A stretch of DNA of 64,000 bases from Platerodrilus igneus (taxonomy: Eukaryota; Arthropoda; Insecta; Coleoptera; Lycidae), in the NCBI GenBank assembly GCA_036346225.1, contig JARFIW010000139.1, positions 9,281,001 to 9,345,000 of the forward strand. Reading direction: 5' to 3'. Both the position numbers and the translations under genes were made by a program. The notes beneath the pieces are model-generated. The model saw only the letters and a list, made by a program, of their open reading frames with translations, made no database searches and was not told the origin of the DNA. Shown in pieces: positions 33,366 through 44,059 of the stretch (position 1 is the first letter of the stretch; each line of letters starts with the position of its first letter).

Positions 33366-33597
33366 AAGCCATTTTCATGCTGTTTATCAGTGATAGGTTC
33401 ATCCCAGGTTATCTTACTTCGCCAAATCTCCTGAAGTAGTATTTTTAAATACACTAAAAAATTTGATATAAGTCCTAGGGGGTCATAGATAGACATCAAG
33501 GTCTGCAGAATTTCGCGTTTAGTTGGTTTGCGTACTCCTTGTAAAACGTCCTTGTTCGTTTTGTTAAAGCGTAGTGAAAATTCAAAACAATCGGTAT
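33366..33597 (-). pseudogene. BEL/Pao copy 2 RT end, cut by the array
   Basis: On the minus strand this reads KPTKREILQTLMSIYDPLGL, then YLKILLQEIWRSKITWDEPI, the post-palm segment of Pao-type RT (compare KREFLSLVMSIYDPFGM in copy 1). Upstream, at about 33597, it passes without transition into the hexamer repeat. Confidence 0.88.
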
Positions 33598-35294
33598 TTA
33601 AATTTGAATTTGAATTTGAATTTGCATTTGAATTTGCATTTGAATTTGAATTTGAATTTGAATTTCAATTTGAATTTGAATTTCAATTTGAATTTCAATT
33701 TCAATTTCAATTTCAATTTGAATTTCAATTTCAAATTCAATTTCAATTTCAATTTCAATTTCAATTTCAATTTCAATTTCAATTTCAATTTCATTTTCAA
33801 TTTCAATTTCAATTTCAATTTCAATTTCATTTTCAATTTCAATTTCAATTTCAATTTAATTTCAATTTGAATTTCAATTTGAATTTCAATTTCAATTTGA
33901 ATTTCAATTTGAATTTCAATTTGAATTTGAATTTCAATTTGAATTTCAATTTCAATTTCAATTTCAATTTCAATTTCAAATTCAATTCCAAATTCAATTT
34001 CAGTTTCAATTTCAGTTTCAATTTCAGTTTCAATTTCAATTTCAATTTCAATTTCAGTTTTAATTTCAATTTCAATTTCAATTTCAGTTTCAGTTTCAAT
34101 GTCAGTTTCAGTTTCAGTTTCAATGTCAGTTTCAGTTTCAGTTTCAGTTTCAGCTTCAGCTTCAGTTTCAGTTTCAGTTTCAGTTTCAATTTCAATTTCA
34201 ATTTCAAATTTCAATTTCAATTTCAATTTCAATTTCAATTTCAATTTTAATTTCAATTTCAATTTGAATTTGAATTTGAATTTGAATTTGAATTTGAAAT
34301 TGAGTTTGAATTTGAATTTCAATTTCGATTTGAATTTGTATTTCGATTTGTATTTCGATTTGAATTTCAATTTCAATTTGAATTTCAATTTCAATTTCAA
34401 TTTCAATTTCAAATTCAATTTCAATTTCAAATTCAATTTCAATTTCAATTTCAATTTCAATTTCATTTTCATTTTCAATTTCAATTTCATTTTCAATTTC
34501 AATTTCAATTTCAATTTCAATTTCAATTTCAGTTTCAGTTTCAGTTTCAATTTCAATTTCAGTTTCAGTTTCAGTTTCAGTTTCAATTTCAATTTCAATT
34601 TCAATTTTATTTTCAATTTCAATTTGAATTTCAATTTCAGTTTCAGTTTCAGTTTCAATGTCAGTTTCAATGTCAGTTTCAGTTTCAATGTCAGTTTCAG
34701 TTTCAGCTTCAGCTTCAGCTTCAGCTTCAGCTTCAGTTTCAGTTTCAGTTTCAGTTTCAGTTTCAGTTTCAATTTCAATTTGAATTTCAATTTGAATTTG
34801 AATTTGAATTTGAATTTGAATTTGAATTTGAAATTGAATTTGGATTTGAATTTGAATTTCGATTTGAATTTGAATTTCGATTTGAATTTGAATTTCAATT
34901 TGAATTTCAATTTCAGTTTCAGTTTCAGTTTCAATTTCAATTTCAATTTCAATTTCAATTTCAATTTCAATTTCAATTTCAATTTCAATTTCAATTTCAA
35001 TTTCAATTTCAGTTTCAGTTTCAATTTCAATTTCAATTTCAGTTTCAATTTCAATTTCAATTTCAATTTCAATTTTATTTTCAATTTCAATTTCAATTTC
35101 AGTTTCAGTTTCAATGTCAGTTTCAGTTTCAGTTTCAATGTCAGTTTCAGTTTCAGTTTCAATGTCAGTTTCAGTTTCAGTTTCATTTTCAGTTTCAGTT
35201 TCAGTTTCAATTTCAATTTCAATTTCAATTTTTGAAATTGAAATTGAAATTGAAATTGAAATTGAAATTGAAATTGAAATTGAAATTCAAATCC

Positions 35295-35325
<31 letters not shown>

Positions 35326-37207
35326 AATTCAAATTGATATTGAAATTGAAATTGAAATTGAAATTCAAATTGAAATTGAAATTGAAATTGAAATTCAACT
35401 TGAAATTGAAATTCAACTTGAAATTGAAATTGAAATTGAAATTGAAATTGAAATTGAAATTGAAATGGAAATTGAAATGGCAATGGAAATCGAAATCAAA
35501 ATCGAAATCGAAATCGAAAACGAAATTGAGATTGAAGTTCTAATTCAAATTCAAATTCAAATTCAAATTCAAATTCAGATTCAAATTCAAATTCAAATTC
35601 AAATTCATATTCAAAATCAAATTTAAATTCAAATTCAAATTCAAATTCAAAATCGAATTCAAATTCAAATTCAAATTCAAATTCAAATTCAAATTTAAAT
35701 TTAAATTGAAATTCAAATTCAAATTCAAATTCAAATTCAAATTTATATTCAACATCAAATTCAAATTCAAATTCAAAGTCAAAGTCAAATTCAAATTCAA
35801 ATTCAAATTCAAATTTAAATTTAAAGTCAAATTCAAATTCAAATTCAAGTTCAAATTCAAATACAAATTCATATTCAAAATCAAATTCAAATTCAAATTC
35901 AAATTCAAATTCAAATTCAAATTCAAACTCAAACTCAAATTCAAAGTCAAATTCAAATTCAAATTCAAATTCAAACTCAAATTCAAATTCATATTCAAAA
36001 TCAAATTCAAATTCAAAATCAAATTCAAATTCAAATTCAAATTCAATTCAAATTCAATTCAAATTCAAATTCAAATTTAAATTCATATTCAAAATCAAAT
36101 TTAGATTTAAATTCAAATTCAAACTCTAATTCAAAGTCAAATTCAAATTCATATTCAAATTCAAATTCAAATTCAAATTCAAATTCCAATTCCAATTCCA
36201 ATTCCAATTCCAATTCAAGTTCAAGTTCAAGTTCAAGTTCAAGTTCAAGTTCAAATTCATATTCAAATTCAAATTCAATTCAAATTCAAATTCAAATTCA
36301 AATTCAAATTCAAATTCAAAGTCAAAGTCAAAGTCAAATTCAAATTCAAATTCAAATTCAAATACAAATTCAATTCAAATTCAAATTCAAATTCAAATTC
36401 AAATTCAAAGTCAAATTCAAATTCAAATTCAAATTCAATTTCAACTTCAAAGTCAAAGTCAAATTCAAATTCAAATTTAAATTTAAAGTCAAATTCAAAT
36501 TCAAGTTCAAATTCAAGTTCAAATTCAAGTTCAAATTCAAATTCATTTTCAAATTCAAAGTCAAAGTCAAATTCAAATTCAAATTCAAATTCAAATACAA
36601 ATACAAATTCAAATTCAAATTCAAAGTCAAATTCAAATTCAAATTCAAATTTAAATTTAAATTCATTGTCTAATTCAAATTCAAGTTCAAATTCAAGTTC
36701 AAATTCAAATTTATATTCAAAATCAAATTCAAATTCAAATACAAATTCAACTTCAAATTCAAATTCAAATTCAAATTCAAATTCAAAGTCGAATTCAAAT
36801 TCAAATTCAAATTCAAATTCAAATTCAATTCAATTCAAATTCAAATTCAAATTCAAATTCAAATTCAAATTCAAATTCAAATTCAAATTCAAATTTAAAT
36901 TTAAATTTAAATTCAAAGTCAAATTCAAATTCAAATTCAAGTTCAAGTTCAAGTTAAAATTCAAATTCATATTCAAATTCAAACTCAAATTCAAATTCAA
37001 ATTCAAATTCAAATTCAAATTCAAATTCAAATTCAAATTCAAATTCAAATTCAAATTCAAATTCAAATTCAAATTCAAATTCAAATTCAAATTGAAATTG
37101 AAATTGAAATTGAAATTGAAATTGAAATTGAAATTGAAATTGAAATTGAAATTAAAATTGAAATTGAAATTGTAATTGAAATTGAAATTGAAATTGAAAT
37201 TGAAATT
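33598..37207. repeat. 3.6-kb hexanucleotide array with palindromic layout
   Basis: The array is built almost wholly of 6-bp units differing by orientation and one or two bases. 33598-33668 is mainly TTTGAA; 33669-35228 mainly TTTCAA with TTTCAG, TTTGAA and AATGTCAG variants; 35233-35540 TTGAAA (complement of TTTCAA) with ATCGAA variants; 35545-37090 TTCAAA (complement of TTTGAA); 37093-37207 TTGAAA again. The orientation flips at about 35231 (CAATTTTTGAAATTG). Because the period is two codons, long dipeptide-repeat frames (Lys-Leu, Phe-Asn, Ser-Asn) appear in most frames; none is a plausible gene. It ends in a few TTTAC pentamers. Confidence 0.95.
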
Positions 37208-37960
37208 TACTTTACTTTACTTTGTTACAATGTCATAATTTTATTTTTTAGGTAATTGCGGTGTCTTGACCGTCTGTGACCTGCCACCCGCAGTGTCACT
37301 ATTGTCTGCGATACAAAGTATTGCACCCGTTCTCATGAACTGCTAATAAACTTTAATAATTGTCCTTGTATTACAATGTTGCACTTCACTTAGCACTTTC
37401 TTAATAATTTCTAATAATTTTTATTAGGTTCTATTTTGTTATACATACATAATTGGAGATATGTAACTCGCGTCGGTATTATATTAAAACCGGATGCAAA
37501 AGGAGCAAAATCTTAAATGGACAAATTAATACTGCTGAACCCTGTATAATTCTGATTTCAGTAATAGTAGAGTTTATTAAGTAAAACATTTCAATAAAAT
37601 GTTTAGTTCTATTAAAATCATAAACTGAAAAACCACAAAAGCATCGTTTTCTCTCTGTTAAATATATATTGGAACAGAACTTGGGGTCATAAATTATTTT
37701 AAAACCATAAACAGGATAAGCATAATATTTATAAGTCGTAGAAGCGCATCTGTACGTGCGACCATGCGGTCAGTGGACTAAAAGCGAATAAAGCGATTAA
37801 AAGCGAAATAACAGTTCGAGTTCAAAAGAGCATTGTTTAAAGAGACACAAGGCATTCAAAACAGTTACATGCCAAAATTTAGCAATGTACATTGTTAAAT
37901 ATGTAAATAAATTCCCGCGATTATTTTTAAATAAACTGATCATTTTCTGTCGTCCCCGAG
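37208..37960. other. Stretch without genes
   Basis: Unique-looking AT-rich sequence right of the array, with no domain or element end recognised. It does not continue the BEL/Pao reading, so the array lies at a junction of unrelated sequences. Confidence 0.5.
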
Positions 37961-40490
37961 TCGAGCCTGGGCGGAATGAATGGCGCAAGTGCGTGCGGAG
38001 TGATACGACGTCATTAGACTACGAGACCTGAAGCCGAGAACATCTACCTGTGTCGTGTGTGTCTGTCTTTTCTCTTTTTAGGATGTAGGTTCCCTTCTAC
38101 CTTATCTTCGTGTTCCTTCTACCTAGTTATCCTTGTCGTCCCACATACGAACGAGTATAGAGGATGGACGGATAAAATTTGACTCAGCAAAAGGCGTGAT
38201 GTGATCCACAACGAGATGGCCCTGGGATTTGGCGGTAAGGTGCGATTTAAGTGAATACATTGCTTTTATGTATATTGTAAATGTAAATTTGATCATTGTA
38301 TCACTTTTAAACGTGTTTTGTATTCGATACAAATAGCGCGTAATTTGCCACGTAATTATGTTATATTAAACAATTGCGCAAATATGAAACGCGGAAAAAC
38401 GTAACAAAACCTACCGGGGTGTGGCTGAGGAACGACTGGGGAACTGCCCACAAGGGTCGGTTTAAAAATCCCCAGCGGCCGAAGGTAAGGCGTAAAACGC
38501 AAAAGTGATAGGACACTGAACAATAAAAGTGTGTATAAAGTTAAGTGCGAGAATTAGTGAGAACTCGGTGATCCCTCAGTACGATAGACAGTGGACACTC
38601 TCGCTTAGTGCCAATGGCTTCCCGAAGCCAACTATCTATTGGTAAATTGCAGCATTCCCCTCCGGGCAGGAATCGCACAGTGAGAAGTTCCTGAGAGTTG
38701 AGCTCTCCGGGACTGTAATGGACATTGAACAGACAGAGACAAGAATAGAGCAGCAAACACCATCAGGTTCAAAAACATTTAAATTCCCATGCGTCTCCAT
38801 AACACCTACCTCAGAAAGCCAAGAACAGGATGGATTTGAGGAGAAAAACTGAGAACTAAAAGAGCAGGAGAGGAAGAAAGTCCAGAATTAAACTTAGAAA
38901 CAAACGCCCACGAGATGTACCTTCAGGTACTTCAGTTCATAGATAGAGAACTAGATCCTACATTGTTACATGCCGAAAATCGTCTATGTAAACATTTCTG
39001 ATTTTAGTTTTAAATATGTGACTGAAATCGCGCCAATAATTTAAAAAATAGACTTGTGCGTGCATTTCCGTCACTTCAGACAGTTTGCTTCCGGGCCAGA
39101 GAATGCGCAGACGTGGAGTGCGGAAGTAAGTGGCGGTTTCCGTCACGACAGAGACTAGTCAACGAGACGTCGAACAGTGTGGTTATTTGTGGTGTGCCTT
39201 TGTCTTCTCCTTCAGGTAATGTAGGTTTCCTCTACCGTATCTATTATCGTTCTTCACCTTATTCCTGTCGTACCGCTACAAGCAAGAAGAGGGAAGACAG
39301 AAAATCTGGTATCAACGAGGGCGAAGCCCTACCCACGCCCAACAACGAGATTAATGGAAAGGATAACCGCAAGGTTGTGAAGAGCTTTACATTTTACGTG
39401 AGTATATTTTATCTTTTTCTTTGCATGTGATACAATTTTGAGACGCAAGAATGACGTAATACCTTGTTGCGCAATATTATGCACGTGTTTATTATGTTGC
39501 GAACTGTCGTAGTGGCTCTTATCAATTACGCGCGGTACTTTAACAGTATACCTTAGACTAGAATAGGCGAGAAGTATAACAACATCTAACCTAAAAGTAC
39601 AGTTAAAAAAAGTTTTAACAAAAAAATTTCAAAATGGGCATTTGCACAATCCGAATTAGTCGGAGAACATAAATACTTGCAAAAAAGAAATAAGGAACTA
39701 AAGAAGGAACTGTTAGAGACAAAAATTGAACTATAAAATACGAAACAAATGGAATCAATAATGACACACGTAAACATTACAAACAAAACAATACCACAAA
39801 AAACGGACGCAATAAGTAAGGCTTTAGTGAATCAAACAAGCACTATTTTTATCACATCCAAACGGCGGGAAACAGACAAATTCAAGATACATTCACAAGG
39901 ACGATAAACCCAATTACGGACAAAGTGCGCATAAAGAACATGAGAACGACTAGTAGTGCATTAAAAATAGATACTTAAACGATGCGGGGGCAAGTAAATT
40001 ACTTATTCAAAAATCTAAACAAAGTTTTGAGATGTGAAAAAACACGTAAAAAATTACCATTAATTATACGAGAGTGATCCAATAAATACTTAGCCGCATC
40101 GCCTGATGGCGCCACTATCGCAAGAGAAATTTACTATCATGTAGTACCTTCTCGGAGACGGCTACTGTCGAAATTTGAGCCGAATCGGACTCGTAGTTTT
40201 GTTTTGATCGCGTGTGAAAGCGCGCGTGTCCGCGAATTTTAAAAAATGGAGAAAGAGCAATTTCGGTCGGTGATTCGATTTTTGTTTTTGGAAGGGAAAT
40301 CGCGCAGCAAAATTAAAGAGCGCTTGGATGGTGTGTACGATGACTCTTCTTTCGACGGAAACCGTCAAAAATTGATTTAACGAGTTTCAACGTGGTCGCA
40401 CGTCGTTTTTTGATGATCCACGCTCAGATACCCAAAAAACGGCTACCACGGAGGATAACATGACAAAAATCCACGATCTCCTATTGGCAG

Positions 40491-40851
40491 GCCTTACATT
40501 TGATTCTCCAATGCTCTACCCGAAAGTACTGCATTGCGTATGGGTAGACCTTACTTGTGAGTTTTCCAATGCTGCACACAAGGGTACTACATTGGCTAGG
40601 AAGCGAGTTTTTTTCATCTGAAAAATTTTGAATTTTTCCAAACCCTTGCTGTTCCAAGCAAAGTAGGAATCTTTAACGTGCAGGACAACACTCACACACG
40701 GGACCTCCATTTTACCTCTCATCCGAACAAGGGTGTATTTTTGTGAAAAATGCTCGCCTAACATTTTTCAAGCGGACCGTGTCGGGATTCGAACCCGGGA
40801 CCTTGGGCGTAGTAGTCACACACATACCAACTACGCCACGGGGCCGCCTCA
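40491..40851 (-). mobile_element. tRNA-derived SINE inside the mariner
   Basis: 361 bp flanked by the 9-bp duplication TATTGGCAG (40482-40490 and 40852-40860). The minus-strand head is tRNA-like (40772-40848) and is followed by a ~280-bp unrelated body. Its 3' end carries two similar blocks sharing TCCAATGCT and GGGTAGA (about 40500-40530 and 40540-40575). Direction minus: head at the high coordinate. It splits the mariner transposase reading frame. Confidence 0.85.
40772..40848 (-). tRNA. tRNA-like head of the SINE
   Basis: The minus strand starts GCGGCCCCGTGGCGTAGTTG, with an A-box like TGGCGTAGTTGG, and has a T-arm CCGGGTTCGAATCCCGA with B-box GGTTCGAATCC. The 3' end GGTCCGC pairs with GCGGCCC with one mismatch. 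Both polymerase III promoter boxes are intact. The anticodon cannot be set firmly because the loop region is irregular. Most likely a SINE promoter rather than a working tRNA gene. Confidence 0.7.
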
Positions 40852-42559
40852 TATTGGCAGACCACCGATTGAAGGTGCGCGAGATAACTGAGACAGTAGG
40901 CATCTTAAAAGACCACGTGGGTCATATCCTGCACGAAATTTTGGGCATGAGAAACTTGTCGGCCCGATGGGTGCCGCGTTTGCTCACTCCGGACAACAAG
41001 CGCAACCGCTCTCGTCACGGCCAAATTGGTCGAATTGGGCTACGAACTGCTGCTCCATCCACCGTATTCTCCAGATTTGGCCCCGTGCGACTTCTTTATG
41101 TTTCCAAACTTGAAAAGTCACTCGCCGGGCAGAAATTTAAGTCGAATGAGGAGTCATCGCCGCCACGGAGGCCTACTTTGCAGACCTCGAGAAAACGTAT
41201 TTTTTAGGCGGGTTAAAGAAATTGGAGCATCGCTGAATCAAGTGTATCGAGCTAAAAAGAGACTATGTTGAGAAATAAATCCACTTCCCAAAATTTTCGT
41301 TTTTCTTTTGTATACTAAATGCTTATCGGACCACCCTCGTATTTTATGATATATCTACTTACTTGAAAGAAGAAGAGATAAAACAGTTAATATATAATCA
41401 GAAGCTTTAGGTAAAAGTAGAATGGGAAGAATTCAATAATAAATGTGAACTTAGTTTTAAGACAGGACCTAAAGAAAAGCCGCAGTACATCATGTGGCTA
41501 CGGTCAGTAGAAAATAAGAAGTATACTTACCAGTTTGGGTAAGATATACCTCGAATTTAACAGTATCGCGATAAAAAATTACTTGGCCTTACTCCGATGA
41601 CTGCGTTCTCAGGACTTGAGGCACGTAAGAAGGCACCTAAGAAGTCAGACTCCTGTAGTCACTGTGGAGCCGAAGAAACTAACCACAATAGGGCAAGTTT
41701 GCGAAAAGAAAGAGTAGCCTACAATACGCACACCTTGCAGCAATAGGAATAAAAAATGCAGTCCCAATATGAAGGACTGTCCCGTGCATAAAGTTTTGAT
41801 AGAAAGACTAATCCAGAAAATTGATTATGGACATTAACAACACAGAAAACAAAATCAATACACTCAGACGAACAGCACGAAACGGACCAAGGCAAGGCTT
41901 CATATGGATCCAAATCACAGACAAAAACACCATCAAGATTAAAAAGAAATCAATCAAGAGCAGAGAAATACAGGCAGAAACCGATTATTAACACAAAAGA
42001 AATGACAAAAGAAATGACCAATCAAAACATACAAACTTAGAAAACATTTACAAGCATATAAATACAGTCAACTCAAAGACGGACATTAACACAACGGCCT
42101 ATAAATTTCCTTCGTATTAAAAGAAACAAAATTACGCCAATACTGAAAGAAAAAAGACGATAACAGAATTCACAGAACAACTAAATGAATTATTTACAAG
42201 AGAAGTAGAAGACGAAGAGAATGAAAATGTCGTAGCAGAACCTTTGAATGACCATGCGGTTATGATAAGGGGAATAATACGACAATATCAAAAACAAAAT
42301 GCAGTTGGCGAAACTCGAAAATTCGAGAATGCTCACCACTGCATTAAGAGTGATAATACATAACAACCACGAAAATTGACATTCTATTCTATTCTCGACA
42401 CCCGAAGCGGTGGATTGAATAACGCTAAAATGTTACAGACTATCTGCAAATACCAAACAATTACATGAACTCCTTTAAAAAGTATTCGAAAGACGAGACC
42501 AAGTTTTCGATTGTGGCGATATAAGCAAAAACTTTACAAAAATACATAACCTAGTGGTC

Positions 42560-43170
42560 TTAGACCACATAAAAAAGTGGCCTGATAGTAATAAGACAAG
42601 ACGGCACTGAAACGGAGAACTGGGATGAGCATCCGGAAGCACTTTTGCAGTCTTTTCTACCAGATGATGACCAAAGAGGGGAAAATATAGGACAAATAAC
42701 AAAAAGACACATCGTAACAATGCACAATGCGATTGGTAATAAGCTCTAGAATAGAGAAAACCTGGATATACCTCTCTTTAGAGAGGAGGAAATCCAGGAT
42801 AGCATAAACAAGAATAAAAACAAAAAAGCACCGGGACCAGATGACATTCCAGCTGAAGTGTTAAAGGGGCTGAGCCAAACACTCACTCCTATACTCACGA
42901 CATTATATAATGAATGCTTACAGCAAGGCAAATTTCCAACGATGTGGAAAAAATCGAACATAACAGTAATACTAAATATTAAGTCAAAGGAAGTGGAGAG
43001 ACCGAACAGATCGACTCATTAGCTTATTAAATGTAATAGGGAAAACGTTTGAAAGATTATTGTGCAACAGACTACAAGACCATAGGGCAATAGTCGGCTT
43101 AAACACAGGCAATTTGGCTTTCGACCAGGGAAAACTACAGAAGCTCTCGATGTGTGTCAGTGCACAGCAT
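42560..43170 (+). pseudogene. LINE reverse transcriptase remnant (R1/Jockey-like)
   Basis: LFREEEIQDSINKNKNKKAP, then GPDDIPAEVLKGLSQTLTPI, LTTLYNECLQQGKFPTMWKK and SNITVIL encode the RT entry motifs in one frame (42770-42975). After a shift, LLNVIGKTFERLLCNRLQDH and QFGFRPGK-like sequence follow. The catalytic palm is missing from the recognisable part. The tail 43180-43440 has no clear motif. Confidence 0.8.
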
Positions 43171-43491
43171 GTACCTCCTAGTGGTCGTAGCGCGGGCAAC
43201 TTTCTGCTAGCTTACAAGGTAATCCCCTTGCTTGTATTGAAAGACATTAGACACACCTGTAGCACTGGCAATCGTTGCGACATCTATGGCAGAGAGGCTA
43301 AACATGCCAACATTGAATAGTAACGCGCCGTTACTATTAGTAGGGAAAGCTACAACGGCACGGTTGCAATCTAGGCCAGTAACTTGGTTCAACCTAATTA
43401 AAAATTACCAACAAGACCTTTGAAAAAGCCTCGGACCGTCAAAGTCATGGTGGGCGACTGATCTGATCCATCAGATAACTGGAATGGAAAT

Positions 43492-43612
43492 TTGATTGTT
43501 GTAATGTCAAAGGAGTGTACGGTAAGAAGTATGAAATCATGAATGAAAATAAAGAAAAGCGTATAGATGGGCTGTGTGTGAGTGAGACGAAGGGGAAGGG
43601 TAAAAATGTTGG
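43492..43612 (+). pseudogene. LINE endonuclease fragment
   Basis: One frame reads CNVKGVYGKKYEIMNENKEK, then RIDGLCVSETKGKGKNVG: the start of an APE-type LINE endonuclease (N-V-R/K-G, then ET). Only ~40 residues are present before the sequence switches at ~43610 to a different element in opposite orientation. It may belong to the LINE family of 8253 and 19610, which lack this domain here. Confidence 0.65.
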
Positions 43613-44020
43613 TGAATTGGCCTTGTTTGTCGCATACTCAATGTGAGCTTTCCAAGTGAGCTTCGAATCGAGAATCACCCCTAGAAATTTGACGTCTGAA
43701 CACCAAGGTATCGGTTCGTCGAATGCTCGGTGACGTCGCTTCGAGAAGAAAACTGACATGCTCTTTTCTAGATTAATCTCGACTCGCCAGAGTCTTAACC
43801 ATTCCTCGAGAGCGTCCATCGCCATTTGCAGTATCTGCATGATGAGGTATGGAACACGGGACCCAGCTAGAATGACTGTGTCGTCGTCGTATAGTGCCAT
43901 CCTGGTGTCTGCCGCTTTCCGTAGGTCGCTCACAGCGAGAGGAGAGAGCCTTGGGGGACCCTGCCCTGATTCTCCGCTTCGTCGACCGCACTCCGTCCAG
44001 CCTGATGCAAAACCATTTAT
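43609..44020 (-). pseudogene. LINE reverse transcriptase palm fragment (Jockey-like)
   Basis: The minus strand reads RMALYDDDTVILAGSRVPYL with Y-D-D-D at the catalytic palm, then ALEEWLRLWRVEINLEKSMS, FFSKRRHR and WCSDVKFLGVILDSKLTWKA followed by HIEYATNKA: the palm-to-thumb segment of a Jockey/I-type RT. About 45% of bases here are G/C, higher than the surroundings. It ends at a (TA)n tract (44033). Confidence 0.82.
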
Positions 44021-44059
44021 CGCGAAGATAGGATATATATATATATATATATATATATT

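Larger units (their letters stand above)
31188..33597 (-). mobile_element. BEL/Pao retrotransposon copy 2, 3' half
   Basis: Minus-strand order: RT end (33366-33597), RNase H (32817-33365), zinc-binding region (32260-32826), integrase core and tail (31216-32214), purine tract. Gag, protease, most of RT and the 5' LTR are absent because the sequence switches to the hexanucleotide array at ~33598. It is distinct in sequence from copy 1 and much better preserved. Confidence 0.9.
40245..41270 (+). pseudogene. Mariner transposase, deleted and interrupted
   Basis: It begins MEKEQFRSVIRFLFLEGKSR, then SKIKERLDGVYDDSS, the mariner N-terminal helix-turn-helix. After a frameshift, NEFQRGRTSFFDDPRSD and TTEDNMTKIHDLL. 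The SINE then splits the frame. It continues LKVREITETVGILKDHVGHI, LSARWVPRLLTPDNKRNR and then jumps to LHPPYSPDLAPCDFFMFPNL, carrying the final Asp of the D,D34D triad. The first two catalytic Asp regions fall in the deletion (at about 41005-41020). Confidence 0.87.
40067..41341 (+). mobile_element. Mariner element with internal deletion
   Basis: The termini TACGAGAGTGATCCAATAAA (40067) and TACGAGGGTGGTCCGATAAG (inverted, ending 41341) match in most bases. TA bases border both ends, but it is unclear whether the duplicated TA is inside or just outside these coordinates. The transposase (40245-41270, plus) has its N-terminal half and last catalytic part but lacks the middle. A SINE is inserted at 40491-40851. 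It could not move by itself. Confidence 0.85.
39600..41760 (+). pseudogene. LINE ORF1 remnant, split by mariner
   Basis: Left part (39610-40060) reads KWAFAQSELVGEHKYLQKRN, then KELKKELLETKIEL, a coiled-coil-like stretch. Right of the mariner (41342 on) it continues DISTYLKEEEIKQLIYNQKL, KVEWEEFNNKCELSFKTGP and KPQYIMWLRSVENKKYTYQF, as expected of the ORF1 nucleic-acid-binding region. SDSCSHCGAEETNH (about 41650-41690) may be a knuckle remnant. Many stops. ORF1 identity is inferred from order and composition. Confidence 0.5.
37960..43400 (+). mobile_element. Degraded LINE (R1/Jockey-like), with nested insertions
   Basis: Two diverged copies of a promoter-like 5' block occur at 37975-38160 and 39100-39285 (shared TGTAGGTT, CTCTACC/TTCTACC and TGTCGT pattern). 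Coding remnants of a first ORF follow at 38720-38850, 39600-40060 and 41342-41760. RT-like sequence is found at 42560-43170. The element is full of stops and its exact ends are not seen; the mariner at 40067-41341 is inserted in ORF1. Confidence 0.6.

Noticed and set aside
33528..37175. Very long open frames (up to 633 codons, Lys-Leu, Phe-Gln, Phe-Asn, Ser-Val and Ser-Asn dipeptide repeats)
   Set aside because: A 6-bp repeat without stop codons is open in most frames on both strands. No start context, domain or non-repeat part is present, so these are products of the array.
40772..40848. Functional host tRNA gene
   Set aside because: It sits at the end of a 361-bp insert with a 9-bp target duplication inside a mariner transposase, and the anticodon loop is irregular. 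A SINE head is the better reading.
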